Shown in pieces: positions 36,600 to 45,840 of a stretch of DNA of 64,000 nucleotides (its first letter is position 1; the number at the start of each line of letters is the position of its first letter). The stretch comes from Micavibrio sp. (GTDB lineage: Bacteria > Pseudomonadota > Alphaproteobacteria > Micavibrionales > Micavibrionaceae): positions 665,444 through 729,443 of the forward strand of contig BQJE01000001.1 in assembly GCA_021604545.1 (NCBI GenBank), given 5' to 3'. The translations under genes and the position numbers were made by a program. A model generated the notes under the pieces. That model was not told the DNA's origin. It worked only from the letters and a program-made list of their open reading frames with translations, and did not search any database.

Positions 36600-37650
36600 A
36601 CGCGCCTTCCGATAAAAATGTCTCCTGACTCATCAGATGACCTATATCATGAGCGACCTGCTTAATATAGCCGTGTTTGACAAGCTCCACAGCCAAAGTC
36701 AGCGCACTGGCAAAACCAACAGCATCGCTGCCGCCGTGACTTTTTATACAAATCCCATTGAGCCCCAAAAACACGCCGCCATTATAAACACGCGGGTCAA
36801 CTTTCTTTTTAAAACGTCGAAACGCCATAAAAGAAAGCGCACTACCCAACAGCGAGAAAGGATCCGACATAACTGATTGCTTAAAGAAGTGCCCTGTCAT
36901 TTTACCCACACCCTCGGCTGCTTTGAGAGCGATATTGCCGGCATAACCATCCGTAACAATGACATCAACAACACCTTTGGTGATGTCGTCACCCTCAACA
37001 AAGCCATGATAATGGCCGGGGAAGTCTACATTGGATAAAATGGCCGCCGCGCCGCGCACATGATCCGGCCCCTTGGTTTCTTCTGAGCCAACATTCAGTA
37101 AACCAACATTGGGCGTTGATATTTTCTTATGGGCCTTGGCAAACACAGCGCCCAGAACTGCAAACTGCGCGAGGTTCTCAGCATCCACCAAAACATTGGC
37201 GCCAAGATCGAGCATAATCGTTTGTCCCTGAATTCCTGGAAAAATGCTGGCAATTGCTGGGCGGTGAATACCGGGCAAGGTCTTCAGAATAATTTTAGCC
37301 ATTGCCATCAACGCTCCGGTATTGCCGCCAGATACCACAGCGTCCGCTTCACCCTTTTGCACGGCTTCAATCGCCAGACGCATGCTTGAGCCTTTGCCGC
37401 TACGAAGTGCCGCCGAAGGCTTATCATCATCCCGTATCATTTTATCGGTGTGGTGTATGGTTGTGACTTTTTCCAATGCTTTAAACCGCGACAGGACCGG
37501 CCTGATCTTGTTTTCATCACCAAAAATCAGAAACTTGGTCCTGGGGTTTTTCTTAAGAACCTGCGCTGCACCGGGAATAACAGCATCCACGCCATGATCT
37601 CCGCCCATGGCATCCAGCGCTATAATTCTTGTTTTGGATTCTGCTAACAA
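36589..37650 (-). CDS. plsX: Phosphate acyltransferase PlsX
   Basis: Converts acyl-ACP to acyl-phosphate, the donor for the first acylation of glycerol-3-phosphate. The 353-residue protein shows IALDAMGGDHG at the start, SGGNTGALMA, LDLGANVLVDAENLAQFA, and LLNVGSEETKG. It follows rpmF at 85 bp and precedes fabH, the widespread rpmF-plsX-fabH phospholipid and fatty-acid unit. Confidence 0.97.
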   Translation of the reverse strand: MLAESKTRIIALDAMGGDHGVDAVIPGAAQVLKKNPRTKFLIFGDENKIRPVLSRFKALEKVTTIHHTDKMIRDDDKPSAALRSGKGSSMRLAIEAVQKGEADAVVSGGNTGALMAMAKIILKTLPGIHRPAIASIFPGIQGQTIMLDLGANVLVDAENLAQFAVLGAVFAKAHKKISTPNVGLLNVGSEETKGPDHVRGAAAILSNVDFPGHYHGFVEGDDITKGVVDVIVTDGYAGNIALKAAEGVGKMTGHFFKQSVMSDPFSLLGSALSFMAFRRFKKKVDPRVYNGGVFLGLNGICIKSHGGSDAVGFASALTLAVELVKHGYIKQVAHDIGHLMSQETFLSEGAYGD

Positions 37651-37735
37651 GGAAGGGCTGCCTTTCCTGCGGTTGGCACTGACAAACGTGGATTATATCA
37701 TTTGAAAAGGGCTAGGCTAGCGTTATTACGAGGTT

Positions 37736-37915
37736 TTACTCTCTACCCTCAATAACTTGCTGACCTTTGAACATGCCGGTCTTAAGATCGATATGATGGC
37801 GGCGCACCGGCTCACCAGAATTGCTGTCTTCCACCCAGTTTACAGGCTTCAGGGCGTCATGGGCCCGGCGCATATTGCGCTTGGATTTGCTGGTTTTTCT
37901 CTTTGGTACGGCCAT
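37736..37915 (-). CDS. rpmF: 50S ribosomal protein L32
   Basis: Small basic ribosomal protein of 59 residues starting [20 protein letters not shown], an exact family signature. The open frame extends 20 codons upstream without homology, so the ATG at 37915 is taken. No Cys zinc ribbon is present. It lies between the YceD-like gene and plsX. Confidence 0.96.
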   Translation of the reverse strand: MAVPKRKTSKSKRNMRRAHDALKPVNWVEDSNSGEPVRRHHIDLKTGMFKGQQVIEGRE

Positions 37916-37980
37916 AGTTTCGGTCCTTTTTAAGCTTGAACGAAGGTAAATAGCGAAAATCAGCCCAAAACGCAAGGAAA

Positions 37981-38589
37981 TTATGCGTCCCCACCGCCCT
38001 GCTTCTCTTTCCAGTCCTTCAGGGCTGCAAACGGGTTTTTGATCGTCTCTGCGCCCTGCGCAGCCTCATCCTCATCACCGATCTCATATTTAACCCCTTC
38101 GGCGTGCGGATAAAGGTTAATCGACAGCGATAAATACTGCGTTACCAGTTCCCCCAGATCAATTTGACCTTCTATTATTGGCTCCGGATCATCAGCCTCG
38201 CTCAAAATCGGCAGCTCGCCTTGGCCAGCCTCGATCAGCTTATCCCGCCGTGCCTTGGCAAAAGACACCGCCTGCTCCGGATCAGCGAACCAGGCCTTAA
38301 AGCTTTCCTCTATCTCACTTATCACCGGGTCGGTGGTCACCACGCAGCTTTGCGTGATTTGTGCCTTCAGGACACCTTTAACATGCACCACCATGCTGCC
38401 CTTCTCCCTGACAACCGTGAGTTCCGCCTTTAAAGAATCAATCGAAAACACATCAAGACGCTTTGCCAGCAATCCGCGCTCCTCTTCATCTGCGCTGATG
38501 CTAAGCTTTTGCGGTTTGGCCTCGACCTCTTCCGAATCAATCAAATGCGACCATTCGGGTGGTGGCGCCTGGTCTTTCTTCTTACCCAT
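37981..38589 (-). CDS. YceD/DUF177 family protein
   Basis: The 202-residue protein belongs to the family regularly found upstream of rpmF, associated in other organisms with 23S rRNA accumulation. It shows [20 protein letters not shown] in the middle and ends in the acidic block with [21 protein letters not shown] and [10 protein letters not shown], typical of the family. The first 30 residues are polar and probably flexible. It starts 4 bp after the preceding chaperone gene and 66 bp before rpmF. Confidence 0.88.
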   Translation of the reverse strand: MGKKKDQAPPPEWSHLIDSEEVEAKPQKLSISADEEERGLLAKRLDVFSIDSLKAELTVVREKGSMVVHVKGVLKAQITQSCVVTTDPVISEIEESFKAWFADPEQAVSFAKARRDKLIEAGQGELPILSEADDPEPIIEGQIDLGELVTQYLSLSINLYPHAEGVKYEIGDEDEAAQGAETIKNPFAALKDWKEKQGGGDA

Positions 38590-38592
38590 GTC

Positions 38593-39141
38593 TTATGTCC
38601 CGTATTTTTTCGCTTCTTGAGGTTCTATGAACTCTATTTGCCCCTCAAAAATGCGCTCAGATTGTTGCTTTCCCAGCCACGCCATGGTCTCTGTGACATA
38701 AGCTGACATGCGACTTAGCACGTCCGCACGCGGGTTTTCAAGCGTTCCATAAAGATTGCGCGCTAATGTTTTATCTAACTCACTACTCTCCACAGCTTCC
38801 GCATAGCTATGCATCCGGCCGTTAAAGGCCAGCATCATGCGCCGCATATGCTTGGGTAGCCCCATATCGCCAATGCCGTTTTCCCGCAGCCCCTGATCGA
38901 CATCGGCAAAAGCCACATCAAACATAGCCTGCCCAAGCTGTGCACCTTTGCGCCCCTCGCCTTGCATACGATTGATAATCAGAAACAAATGGAGCAACAA
39001 CAGGTCAAACCGCCCATCCAGCGTGTCCGGCACAGCATATTCCTGATAAAAACAGGGCATACGCGTATGATTGAAAGCAGAGGCATAAAGCTGCCTTGCC
39101 GGTTGTTCATAGGGATTTTTTGTGCCAAACAAGCCAAACAT
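38593..39141 (-). CDS. Ubiquinol-cytochrome c chaperone family protein (CBP3-like)
   Basis: A 182-residue homologue of the CBP3/UQCC1 family, which in mitochondria assists cytochrome b assembly. The bacterial gene is a fixed neighbour of yceD and bamE in Alphaproteobacteria. The sequence has YQEYAVPDTLDGRFDLLLLHLFL, FDVAFADVDQGLRENGIGD and MLAFNGRMHSYAEA. No signal peptide is seen; the protein is probably cytoplasmic or membrane-peripheral. It is divergent from bamE, with a short shared promoter region of about 55 bp. Confidence 0.87.
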   Translation of the reverse strand: MFGLFGTKNPYEQPARQLYASAFNHTRMPCFYQEYAVPDTLDGRFDLLLLHLFLIINRMQGEGRKGAQLGQAMFDVAFADVDQGLRENGIGDMGLPKHMRRMMLAFNGRMHSYAEAVESSELDKTLARNLYGTLENPRADVLSRMSAYVTETMAWLGKQQSERIFEGQIEFIEPQEAKKYGT

Positions 39142-39196
39142 TGATTTTCACCGGTTAGTCGCTACGATTACTAATGAATATAATATGGGACGTAAG

Positions 39197-39655
39197 ATGA
39201 GCATACTGAAATTAACAAAAAAATCATTTCTAATTGCCAGTGCCGTATCTTGCCTGGCTATCAGTGCCTGCACACCAACAGTTGCGCAGCGTGGCAACAC
39301 ACTGGAGAATTACCAGGTTGATGAAATTGTCGCCAATGTTCATACACGCTCGGATGTACTACGCCTGCTCGGCTCACCAACCACCCAGGCCACCTTTGAC
39401 GAAAATATCTGGTATTACATTGGCCGCACGACCGAAAAACACGGCATCTTTGATCCTGAAGTGGTCGAAGAGCGTGTTGTCGCTGTAGCCTTTAATGAAG
39501 AGGGTGTTGTGACCTATATCGGCGATATCGACGGTCAGAAAATTGATGTGCCTATTTCCGATGATTCCACGCCAACCCACGGCAATGAGCTGACGGTTAT
39601 GCAACAGCTTCTAGGTAATGTCGGTCGCTTTAATCCAACCAGCGGCAAGGAATAA
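39197..39655 (+). CDS. bamE: Outer membrane assembly lipoprotein BamE (SmpA/OmlA)
   Basis: Lipoprotein component of the BAM complex. The 152-residue product has a signal peptide and lipobox LAISAC (lipidated Cys25), then the SmpA/OmlA domain with NYQVDEIVANVHTRSDVLRLLGSPT and DENIWYYIGR. Longer in-frame starts at 39122 and 39185 exist; 39197 gives the most regular signal peptide. A strong terminator follows directly. The position divergent from the CBP3-like gene is conserved in the class. Confidence 0.92.
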   Translation: MSILKLTKKSFLIASAVSCLAISACTPTVAQRGNTLENYQVDEIVANVHTRSDVLRLLGSPTTQATFDENIWYYIGRTTEKHGIFDPEVVEERVVAVAFNEEGVVTYIGDIDGQKIDVPISDDSTPTHGNELTVMQQLLGNVGRFNPTSGKE

Positions 39656-39656
39656 A

Positions 39657-39688
39657 AAAACCCCGCCAATAAAAGCGGGGTTTTCTTT
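39657..39688. terminator. Bidirectional terminator between bamE and hppA
   Basis: Stem AACCCCGC/GCGGGGTT with an eight-base loop, followed by TTCTTT on the plus strand and by a run of seven T on the minus strand. It can end both the bamE and the convergent hppA transcripts. Confidence 0.9.
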
Positions 39689-39708
39689 AAACATTTCCTA
39701 AAAGCTTA

Positions 39709-41832
39709 TTAGGCAACAAACTTCGCAACAACCGCGACTAATAAGATAGCCACGATATTGGCAATCTTGATCAGCGGGTTCACAGCGGGACCAGCCGTAT
39801 CTTTATACGGGTCGCCAACAGTGTCACCAGTCACAGCAGCGTGGTGAGCGTCTGAGCCTTTACCACCGCAATTGCCATCTTCGATATATTTCTTGGCATT
39901 GTCCCAGGCACCGCCACCGGCAGTCATGGAAATCGCCACAAAGATACCGGTCACAATCGTACCCATCAGCATCGCGCCCAAAGTCTGGAACGCCGCCTCA
40001 AGTCCACCGACCTGATAGATCACACCGAACAAAGCAACCGGCGCCACAACCGGCAGCAGTGACGGCACTACCATTTCCTTGATCGCCGCTTGCGTCAGAA
40101 GGTCAACAGCCTTGCCGTATTCAGGTTTTGCTGTGCCTTTCATGATACCCGGGATTTCTTTGAACTGCCTGCGCACCTCGATCACAACGCTGGCCGCCGC
40201 GCGGCCCACAGCCGTCATCGACAAAGCACTGAACAGGTATGGCAACAAACCACCCATGAACAAGCCGATCACCACATAAGGATCCTGCAAAGAGAAATCG
40301 ATATCTGCAAATTGTGGCAGATAGTGTTTGATCTCTTCTGTGTAAGCCGCAAACAGAACCAGCGCCGCCAGACCGGCAGAACCAATTGCATAGCCTTTGG
40401 TCACAGCCTTTGTGGTGTTTCCAACAGCATCCAGCGCATCGGTTGTTTTACGAACCTTCTCAGGCAGTTCAGCCATTTCAGCAATGCCGCCCGCGTTATC
40501 GGTCACAGGACCGTAAGCATCGAGTGCTACGACCATTCCAGCCAAGGACAACATGGCTGTCGCCGCAATCGCAATACCGAACAGACCGGCCAGCGTAAAC
40601 GCCATCCAGATACCTGCGCAAATAACGATCACAGGAATAGCCGTTGCCTCAAGCGAGATAGCCAGACCCTGGATCACATTCGTGCCATGGCCCGTTTCTG
40701 ATGCTTTCGCAATAGAGCGCACAGGGCGATATTCAGTCGACGTGTAATACTCCGTGACCCAGATCAAAAGTCCCGTCACGGCAAGCCCAACAAGAATACA
40801 TTTGAACAGATCCAGCGCTGTTATGAAGCCACCGTCTGCAAATGGAAACTGTGTATCGACACCGATATTAGCCAAAGCTACAGCAACCAAAAGACCGGAG
40901 AAAACCGCGCTGGCAATAAAGCCTTTGTACAACGCCCACATAATATTATTGTCTTTACCAAGACGCACAAACAATGTGCCCGCTACAGAACCAACAATAG
41001 ACAAACCACCAACAATAAGCGGGAAAATCATCATTTGCTCCACGATATCGGCATGAAATGTGCTGAACGCAATCAACATCGTTGCGACAACGGTCACAGC
41101 ATATGTTTCAAACAAATCGGCAGCCATCCCCGCGCAATCGCCAACATTGTCACCAACATTGTCTGCAATCACGGCCGGATTGCGTGGGTCATCCTCAGGG
41201 ATACCGGCCTCCACTTTACCAACAAGGTCAGCGCCAACATCGGCGCCCTTGGTAAAGATACCACCGCCCAGACGGGCAAAGATAGAAATCAGAGATGCGC
41301 CGAAACCAAGACCAACAAGGCCTTCTAGAATTTGTCTTAAGGCATGCGTGCGCTCTTCATCGACAGCAGCATTCAAATCAAAATATTGCTGTAGGAAATA
41401 GTAATAGCCAGCCACGCCCAAAAGGCCCAGGCCAACAACCAACATCCCGGTAATCGCTCCAGCTTTAAAAGCAACGCTCAACGCACCCGCAAGTCCTTTA
41501 GTCGCAGCTTGTGCTGTTCTGACATTGGCGCGCACCGAAACAATCATCCCGGCATAGCCTGCGAACCCTGACAAAATCGCGCCTACTACAAAACCGAGCG
41601 CCACATGATATCCCAGCAAAGCATATAAAATAACGGCCACAACCACACCTACAATAGCGATGGTTCTGTATTGGCGGTTCAGATAAGCGCCCGCGCCTTC
41701 CTGAATGGCGTCGGCAATTTCCTGCATGCGTTTGGAGCCTGCATCAGAGGACAAAACCCCACGTGAAGCTGCCGCTGCGTATATAAGTGCCAGCATGCCA
41801 CAGCATGCGATAATCAGAAAAATGGATGTCAT
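39709..41832 (-). CDS. hppA: Membrane-bound proton-translocating pyrophosphatase
   Basis: Couples pyrophosphate hydrolysis to proton pumping across the inner membrane. The 707 residues form about 16 membrane helices and contain the substrate motifs [28 protein letters not shown] and the C-terminal [22 protein letters not shown]. Lys475 in [11 protein letters not shown] is the residue that marks K+-independent enzymes (Ala in K+-dependent ones). Proton rather than sodium specificity is likely but not proven by the sequence. The gene has its own promoter upstream and shares a terminator with bamE. Confidence 0.96.
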   Translation of the reverse strand: MTSIFLIIACCGMLALIYAAAASRGVLSSDAGSKRMQEIADAIQEGAGAYLNRQYRTIAIVGVVVAVILYALLGYHVALGFVVGAILSGFAGYAGMIVSVRANVRTAQAATKGLAGALSVAFKAGAITGMLVVGLGLLGVAGYYYFLQQYFDLNAAVDEERTHALRQILEGLVGLGFGASLISIFARLGGGIFTKGADVGADLVGKVEAGIPEDDPRNPAVIADNVGDNVGDCAGMAADLFETYAVTVVATMLIAFSTFHADIVEQMMIFPLIVGGLSIVGSVAGTLFVRLGKDNNIMWALYKGFIASAVFSGLLVAVALANIGVDTQFPFADGGFITALDLFKCILVGLAVTGLLIWVTEYYTSTEYRPVRSIAKASETGHGTNVIQGLAISLEATAIPVIVICAGIWMAFTLAGLFGIAIAATAMLSLAGMVVALDAYGPVTDNAGGIAEMAELPEKVRKTTDALDAVGNTTKAVTKGYAIGSAGLAALVLFAAYTEEIKHYLPQFADIDFSLQDPYVVIGLFMGGLLPYLFSALSMTAVGRAAASVVIEVRRQFKEIPGIMKGTAKPEYGKAVDLLTQAAIKEMVVPSLLPVVAPVALFGVIYQVGGLEAAFQTLGAMLMGTIVTGIFVAISMTAGGGAWDNAKKYIEDGNCGGKGSDAHHAAVTGDTVGDPYKDTAGPAVNPLIKIANIVAILLVAVVAKFVA

Positions 41833-41897
41833 GGTCTAGTAACCTCTTTATTGTTTCATAATGCCTTAGGGATCAACCGCCCCAGGAACAGGGTCAG

Positions 41898-41926
41898 CTT
41901 TTAACTGCTTGATACTACTATGTCAA
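41898..41926 (-). promoter_or_regulatory. Possible promoter of hppA
   Basis: On the minus strand TTGACA (41926-41921), a 17-base spacer and TAAAAG (41903-41898) lie about 65 bp before the hppA start. Confidence 0.5.
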
Positions 41927-41970
41927 CGTACAGGAAGAAAGGATTTTAAGGTGGGTGTGCTTAGATACAA

Positions 41971-41996
41971 AAAAGCCCCTATGCAAAGGGGCTTTT
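41971..41996 (-). terminator. Rho-independent terminator after fliL
   Basis: A perfect 10-bp stem AAAAGCCCCT/AGGGGCTTTT with a six-base loop is followed on the minus strand by further T residues, 28 bp after the fliL stop. Confidence 0.88.
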
Positions 41997-42023
41997 ACAA
42001 ATATGAAAATAGAAAAACGCCTG

Positions 42024-42524
42024 TTAAATAGGCCTTTGTTGGACAACCTGCAACAAAACGTCCTGAACAACATCTTCGCCCATAATTTCATTGCTGATTT
42101 TACTGAGCCGCTTCTTAATCGCCCCAACCTGAATAACGCCACCCTTAAGTGCCGCATGCCTGTTCAACACACCATACATATCCTGGATGTAGGCATCTTT
42201 TAGTTTTGGAGCCATGCGCGTAACCCTAGCGGCATCTCCGGAATTAGAAACTTCAAGAGCGATGACCATACTTACAACCTGATTAACACCTTCATTATCG
42301 ACGATAGGAAGAATGAGTGGCTCCAACTCAACAAATTCAGTGCCCCAGCCTGCTTCTTCGCCATGGCCACCGCCTTTTTTAGCTTTTTTGGTATGAGTAT
42401 CATGGCCTTCCTCACCCTCTTTCGTAACAGAGGCCTCGGCAGGTTGCAGAAGAAAGAAATACGCGGCAGCGCCGCCGCCGCCGAGCACAAGTAGTGCCAC
42501 TACTCCAATAATAATTAACCGCAT
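42024..42524 (-). CDS. fliL: Flagellar basal-body protein FliL
   Basis: Single-pass inner-membrane protein that associates with the stator. The 166 residues start with a membrane helix at about residues 3-26, then a charged linker rich in His, Lys and Glu (HDTHTKKAKKGGGHGEE). The conserved periplasmic domain follows with FVELEPLILPIVDN, VVSMVIALEV and a final KRLSKISNEIMG segment. It is separated from motAB by about 9 kb and from any fli operon. Its own terminator follows, so it appears to be a monocistronic unit. Confidence 0.88.
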   Translation of the reverse strand: MRLIIIGVVALLVLGGGGAAAYFFLLQPAEASVTKEGEEGHDTHTKKAKKGGGHGEEAGWGTEFVELEPLILPIVDNEGVNQVVSMVIALEVSNSGDAARVTRMAPKLKDAYIQDMYGVLNRHAALKGGVIQVGAIKKRLSKISNEIMGEDVVQDVLLQVVQQRPI

Positions 42525-42700
42525 AAAATATCCGCCTTGGAACTAGACACTTAAAAAAGTGCCAAAATAAATATTAAACCCAACATATTCAATAGTATAT
42601 GTAAAATATTAACGTCGTCTTAGTGAAAGATAAAAAGCAAGCTAAATGCCAACTATTCTAATTTGGGGGGAATACGCAGAACTTATCCACAGATGATCAG

Positions 42701-43192
42701 TTACGCCCTCAGGAGCTTGGCGATGGGATCGAGCACCCCGTTGACCAAACCAGCCTCCATACTATCATAAAAAGCATGGGTTACATTGATATAGTCGTTA
42801 ATAATCACAGGAAAATCAATGTCTTGATGGGCCAACAATTCGTAGGTTCCGGCCAGTAAAATCGCCTTCAAAAGAGGTTCTGTTTCACGGCTTTTGCCAT
42901 CTTCCGACTTCTTTGTATGGCCCGCGATGATCTCATTCAGCTCTTCATGCCGCTGATGAACGCCATCAACAATTTTTTTCATCAAGACACCGTCCGGCTC
43001 AACCATCGCTTCGCCGTCAATCTCCATCCCGGCCCTGTATTCAATATACTCTTTAACCAAAGTGCCAACCGGCTTTTGATTTTGCTGGTTTTGATAAAGT
43101 GCCTGAACGGCCATCAGACGCGCCGCCATGGCCTGCGCCTTGGCAGAAGGTTTTTGCTGTTTATCAGAGCCCGTCTTGTCTGGACTGGTCAT
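42701..43192 (-). CDS. nusB: Transcription antitermination factor NusB
   Basis: Binds boxA RNA with S10 during rRNA antitermination. The 163 residues include ARLMAVQALYQ at the start and ILLAGTYELLAHQDIDFPVIINDYINVTHAF in the C-terminal half. A Lys/Gln-rich 20-residue leader precedes the fold. It overlaps the stop of ribH by four bases, in keeping with the ribH-nusB pairing common in bacteria. Confidence 0.95.
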   Translation of the reverse strand: MTSPDKTGSDKQQKPSAKAQAMAARLMAVQALYQNQQNQKPVGTLVKEYIEYRAGMEIDGEAMVEPDGVLMKKIVDGVHQRHEELNEIIAGHTKKSEDGKSRETEPLLKAILLAGTYELLAHQDIDFPVIINDYINVTHAFYDSMEAGLVNGVLDPIAKLLRA

Positions 43193-43638
43193 GCGGCTTT
43201 TTTCTGACTGCTGTCGAATTCCAGCATAGCCATACAGGCACCCGCCGCCTCTTTGCCCTTAATCACCATATGGTCGACGAAATATTTGATATTTTCCGGC
43301 ACGTGCTCATTGAAGGCAATCGGCGTCAATACAACAGAAAGAAACGGTTTTCCGGTTTGCAGCTGCACATCAACAATACCGCTAACAACAGCTTGCGCTA
43401 CAAACTCATGACGATAGATATTGCCATTCACCACAAAACCAATCCCGACCGCGATGTCATAACCTTCTTCCAGCAACTTCTTACCAGCCAACGGGATTTC
43501 AAGACTACCCGGGACATAGAACACATCAACATTGCTCTCGGGAAAACCCTGCCGAGCCACTTCATCTAAAAAGGAATCTTTTGCCGAGCCGACAATATCT
43601 TCGTTCCAGCTCGCACATATCACAGCTACTTTTTTCAT
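43189..43638 (-). CDS. ribH: 6,7-dimethyl-8-ribityllumazine synthase
   Basis: Penultimate riboflavin step, joining the pyrimidine with dihydroxybutanone phosphate. The 149 residues show VAVICASWNEDIV, VFYVPGSLEIPLA, IGFVVNGNIYRHEFV and VLTPIAFNEH, the active-site blocks. The usual GKGAEAA-like histidine region is represented by RHEFVAQAV. It lies 23 bp after ribE and overlaps nusB. Confidence 0.94.
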   Translation of the reverse strand: MKKVAVICASWNEDIVGSAKDSFLDEVARQGFPESNVDVFYVPGSLEIPLAGKKLLEEGYDIAVGIGFVVNGNIYRHEFVAQAVVSGIVDVQLQTGKPFLSVVLTPIAFNEHVPENIKYFVDHMVIKGKEAAGACMAMLEFDSSQKKAA

Positions 43639-43661
43639 TGTTCCATCTCCTTATTTAGGAC

Positions 43662-44258
43662 CTATGCGGCTTCCCTGTTCAACATTCTGGCAACGTAACG
43701 CGCCAGCATATCTATCTCAATATTCAGAACATCACCAGTGTTTTTCAGACCCAACGTTGTCTTCTCCCATGTATGGGGAATGATATTGACGCTAAAGATG
43801 TCGTTTTCAACTTCGTTCACCGTCAGCGATATCCCGTCCAGCGAAACAGACCCTTTCGGTGCAATGTACTGGGAAAGCTCTTCCGGCACCTGAATATGCA
43901 CCACATGCGACTTTCCTTCGTCTTTAATACTCATAATCTGAGCCACACCATCAACATGGCCAAAAACAAAATGTCCGCCGATTTCATCACCAAGATGCAA
44001 AGATGGCTCGATATTGACCTTGGTTCCCACGGCCCAATTTTTGATCATTGTCTTTCTTAGGGTTTCAGATGAAACGTCTGTCCAAAAAGAGTTTTTTGCC
44101 TTTGTGGTTACAGTCAAGCAAACGCCCGAGCAAGCGATTGAAGCGCCAATTGAAACATTATTGAGATCAAGCTCGGTTTCAATCTCTAGGCGTAAATCCT
44201 CCCCTCTATTTTCTATAGAGCGAACCGTTCCAATGGTTTGTACTAATCCTGTAAACAT
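43662..44258 (-). CDS. ribE: Riboflavin synthase alpha chain
   Basis: Dismutates two lumazines to riboflavin. The 198-residue protein has two tandem lumazine-binding barrels, each opening in the family style (MFTGLVQTIGTV at the start; GGHFVFGHVDGVAQI for the second). SIACSGVCLTV and GSVSLDGISLTVNEV are the paired binding motifs. It follows ribD by 9 bp. The bifunctional ribBA gene that often follows is absent. Confidence 0.96.
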   Translation of the reverse strand: MFTGLVQTIGTVRSIENRGEDLRLEIETELDLNNVSIGASIACSGVCLTVTTKAKNSFWTDVSSETLRKTMIKNWAVGTKVNIEPSLHLGDEIGGHFVFGHVDGVAQIMSIKDEGKSHVVHIQVPEELSQYIAPKGSVSLDGISLTVNEVENDIFSVNIIPHTWEKTTLGLKNTGDVLNIEIDMLARYVARMLNREAA

Positions 44259-44267
44259 GGCGCCACT

Positions 44268-45347
44268 TTAGGCTTCACAGGTATAGATTGCCAGAAAATC
44301 TTCACCATAACTGCTGGTTTTCTGCCTTTTCAAGCCAAAATCCTGCTCAAGATCGGCAATACTGTGCCCCATCAGCGCATCAACACCATCGTTGCCGATT
44401 TCCGTTGGTGCCTGAAAATGTAAAAACCGATCACAAAATCCAGCTTCTAAAAAAGCCGTACTCACCTTCGCGCCACCCTCAATTAGCAATCTGGTAATAC
44501 CCTCCTGTGCCAATAATTTTAAAACCTCACGCGCATTTTTCGGGTCTGTCTGAAGCAGCTTTGCGCCTGCTTTTTCTAAATCAGCACTCTCCCCTTCTTT
44601 ATGTATGACCCACAAAGGATGCTGCGAAGCCGTTTTGACCAGTTGACAATCTACGGGAATACGTAAGTTGCTATCTAGAACCACGCGCACGATATCATGA
44701 TCATGACCCGGCAAGCGTGAGGTCAATAATGGGTCATCGGTCAACACCGTATTAATACCAACCAACACCACATCATGCTGACTACGTTCGAGCTGCGCTC
44801 GCATCATAGATCGTTCACCCGTAATTTGTGTCCTGGTCCTCGCCTTCTCTGCAATTTTATAATCACTGCTGGTCGCACTCTTAATTGTCACCAACGGCCT
44901 GTTTTCTGTCACGCGTAAATTAAAACCCTGATTGATCTCATACGCCTCTTCTGCCAGCACCCCTGCCTCAACTTCTATCCCAGCATCCCGAAGCAATTTG
45001 ATCCCTTTTCCTGCCACGCGCGAGTCCTTATCTTCCGAGGTTAAAACCACACGCTTAACGCCTGACTTAATAAGAGAATCTGTGCAAGGAGGTGTTTCGC
45101 CATGATGCGCACAAGGCTCAAGTGAAACATAAACGCACCCGCCTTTGGCTTCGGTGCCAGCCTGTTTTAAAGCTATTGTTTCTGCATGTGGCCGCCCACC
45201 ATCACCCGTCACACCACGACCAACAACTTGACCACTCTTATTGACGATAACACAACCAACAGATGGATTGGGCCATGTACGGCCAAGACCACGACGCGCC
45301 AGCGCCAGAGCTGAAAGCATGTGGTGAATATCATTGAGGGGTGGCAT
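44268..45347 (-). CDS. ribD: Bifunctional riboflavin biosynthesis protein RibD
   Basis: Deaminase plus reductase of the pyrimidine intermediate. The N-terminal deaminase (about residues 8-145) carries HAETIALKQAG and PCAHHGETPPCTD with the zinc ligands; the C-terminal dihydrofolate-reductase-like reductase has GVGINTVLTDDPLLTSR-type sequence and IEGGAKVSTAFLEAG. At 359 residues it is normal. It starts 5 bp after nrdR ends. Confidence 0.96.
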   Translation of the reverse strand: MPPLNDIHHMLSALALARRGLGRTWPNPSVGCVIVNKSGQVVGRGVTGDGGRPHAETIALKQAGTEAKGGCVYVSLEPCAHHGETPPCTDSLIKSGVKRVVLTSEDKDSRVAGKGIKLLRDAGIEVEAGVLAEEAYEINQGFNLRVTENRPLVTIKSATSSDYKIAEKARTRTQITGERSMMRAQLERSQHDVVLVGINTVLTDDPLLTSRLPGHDHDIVRVVLDSNLRIPVDCQLVKTASQHPLWVIHKEGESADLEKAGAKLLQTDPKNAREVLKLLAQEGITRLLIEGGAKVSTAFLEAGFCDRFLHFQAPTEIGNDGVDALMGHSIADLEQDFGLKRQKTSSYGEDFLAIYTCEA

Positions 45348-45352
45348 GAGGT

Positions 45353-45832
45353 TTAACCGGCTTTCCGGCGCCCTTTGGACTGGCGGCTTTGGACCTCATC
45401 AAGGAAGTCATTGAAGTCCTCGGGCTCACGGAAATCCTTATAGACCGAGGCATAACGAATATAGCCAACCACATCGAGCTCGATTAGCGCCTTCATCACC
45501 GCCTCACCGATTTGCTCGGAGGTCACTTCCGCTTCACCCTGCGATTCAATCTGACGCACGATCGCCGCGGCAGCATTTTCAATATCAGGCAATTCCACTG
45601 GGCGCTTACGCAACGCAATCTGCATCGATTTGATAATTTTATCGGCATCAAAGGGCTGTTTACGGCCACCGGATTTCAGCACCGTCATTTCACGCAGCTG
45701 CAAACGCTCAAAAGTCGTGAAGCGCTCTTCGCAATCCGGGCAAGCCCGACGGCGTCTAATTGCGGCCCCGTCCTCAGTCGGACGGGAATCCTTCACTTGC
45801 GTTTCTTCACTGCTACAAAACGGACAGTGCAT
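45353..45832 (-). CDS. nrdR: Transcriptional repressor NrdR
   Basis: Nucleotide-sensing repressor of ribonucleotide reductase genes. The 159 residues begin with a zinc ribbon (CPFC at 3-6 and CPDC near 31-34, [17 protein letters not shown]), followed by an ATP-cone domain with [15 protein letters not shown] lysine/arginine tail ends the protein. It sits between glyA and ribD, the typical glyA-nrdR-ribD order. Confidence 0.96.
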   Translation of the reverse strand: MHCPFCSSEETQVKDSRPTEDGAAIRRRRACPDCEERFTTFERLQLREMTVLKSGGRKQPFDADKIIKSMQIALRKRPVELPDIENAAAAIVRQIESQGEAEVTSEQIGEAVMKALIELDVVGYIRYASVYKDFREPEDFNDFLDEVQSRQSKGRRKAG

Positions 45833-45840
45833 TTGATCTC

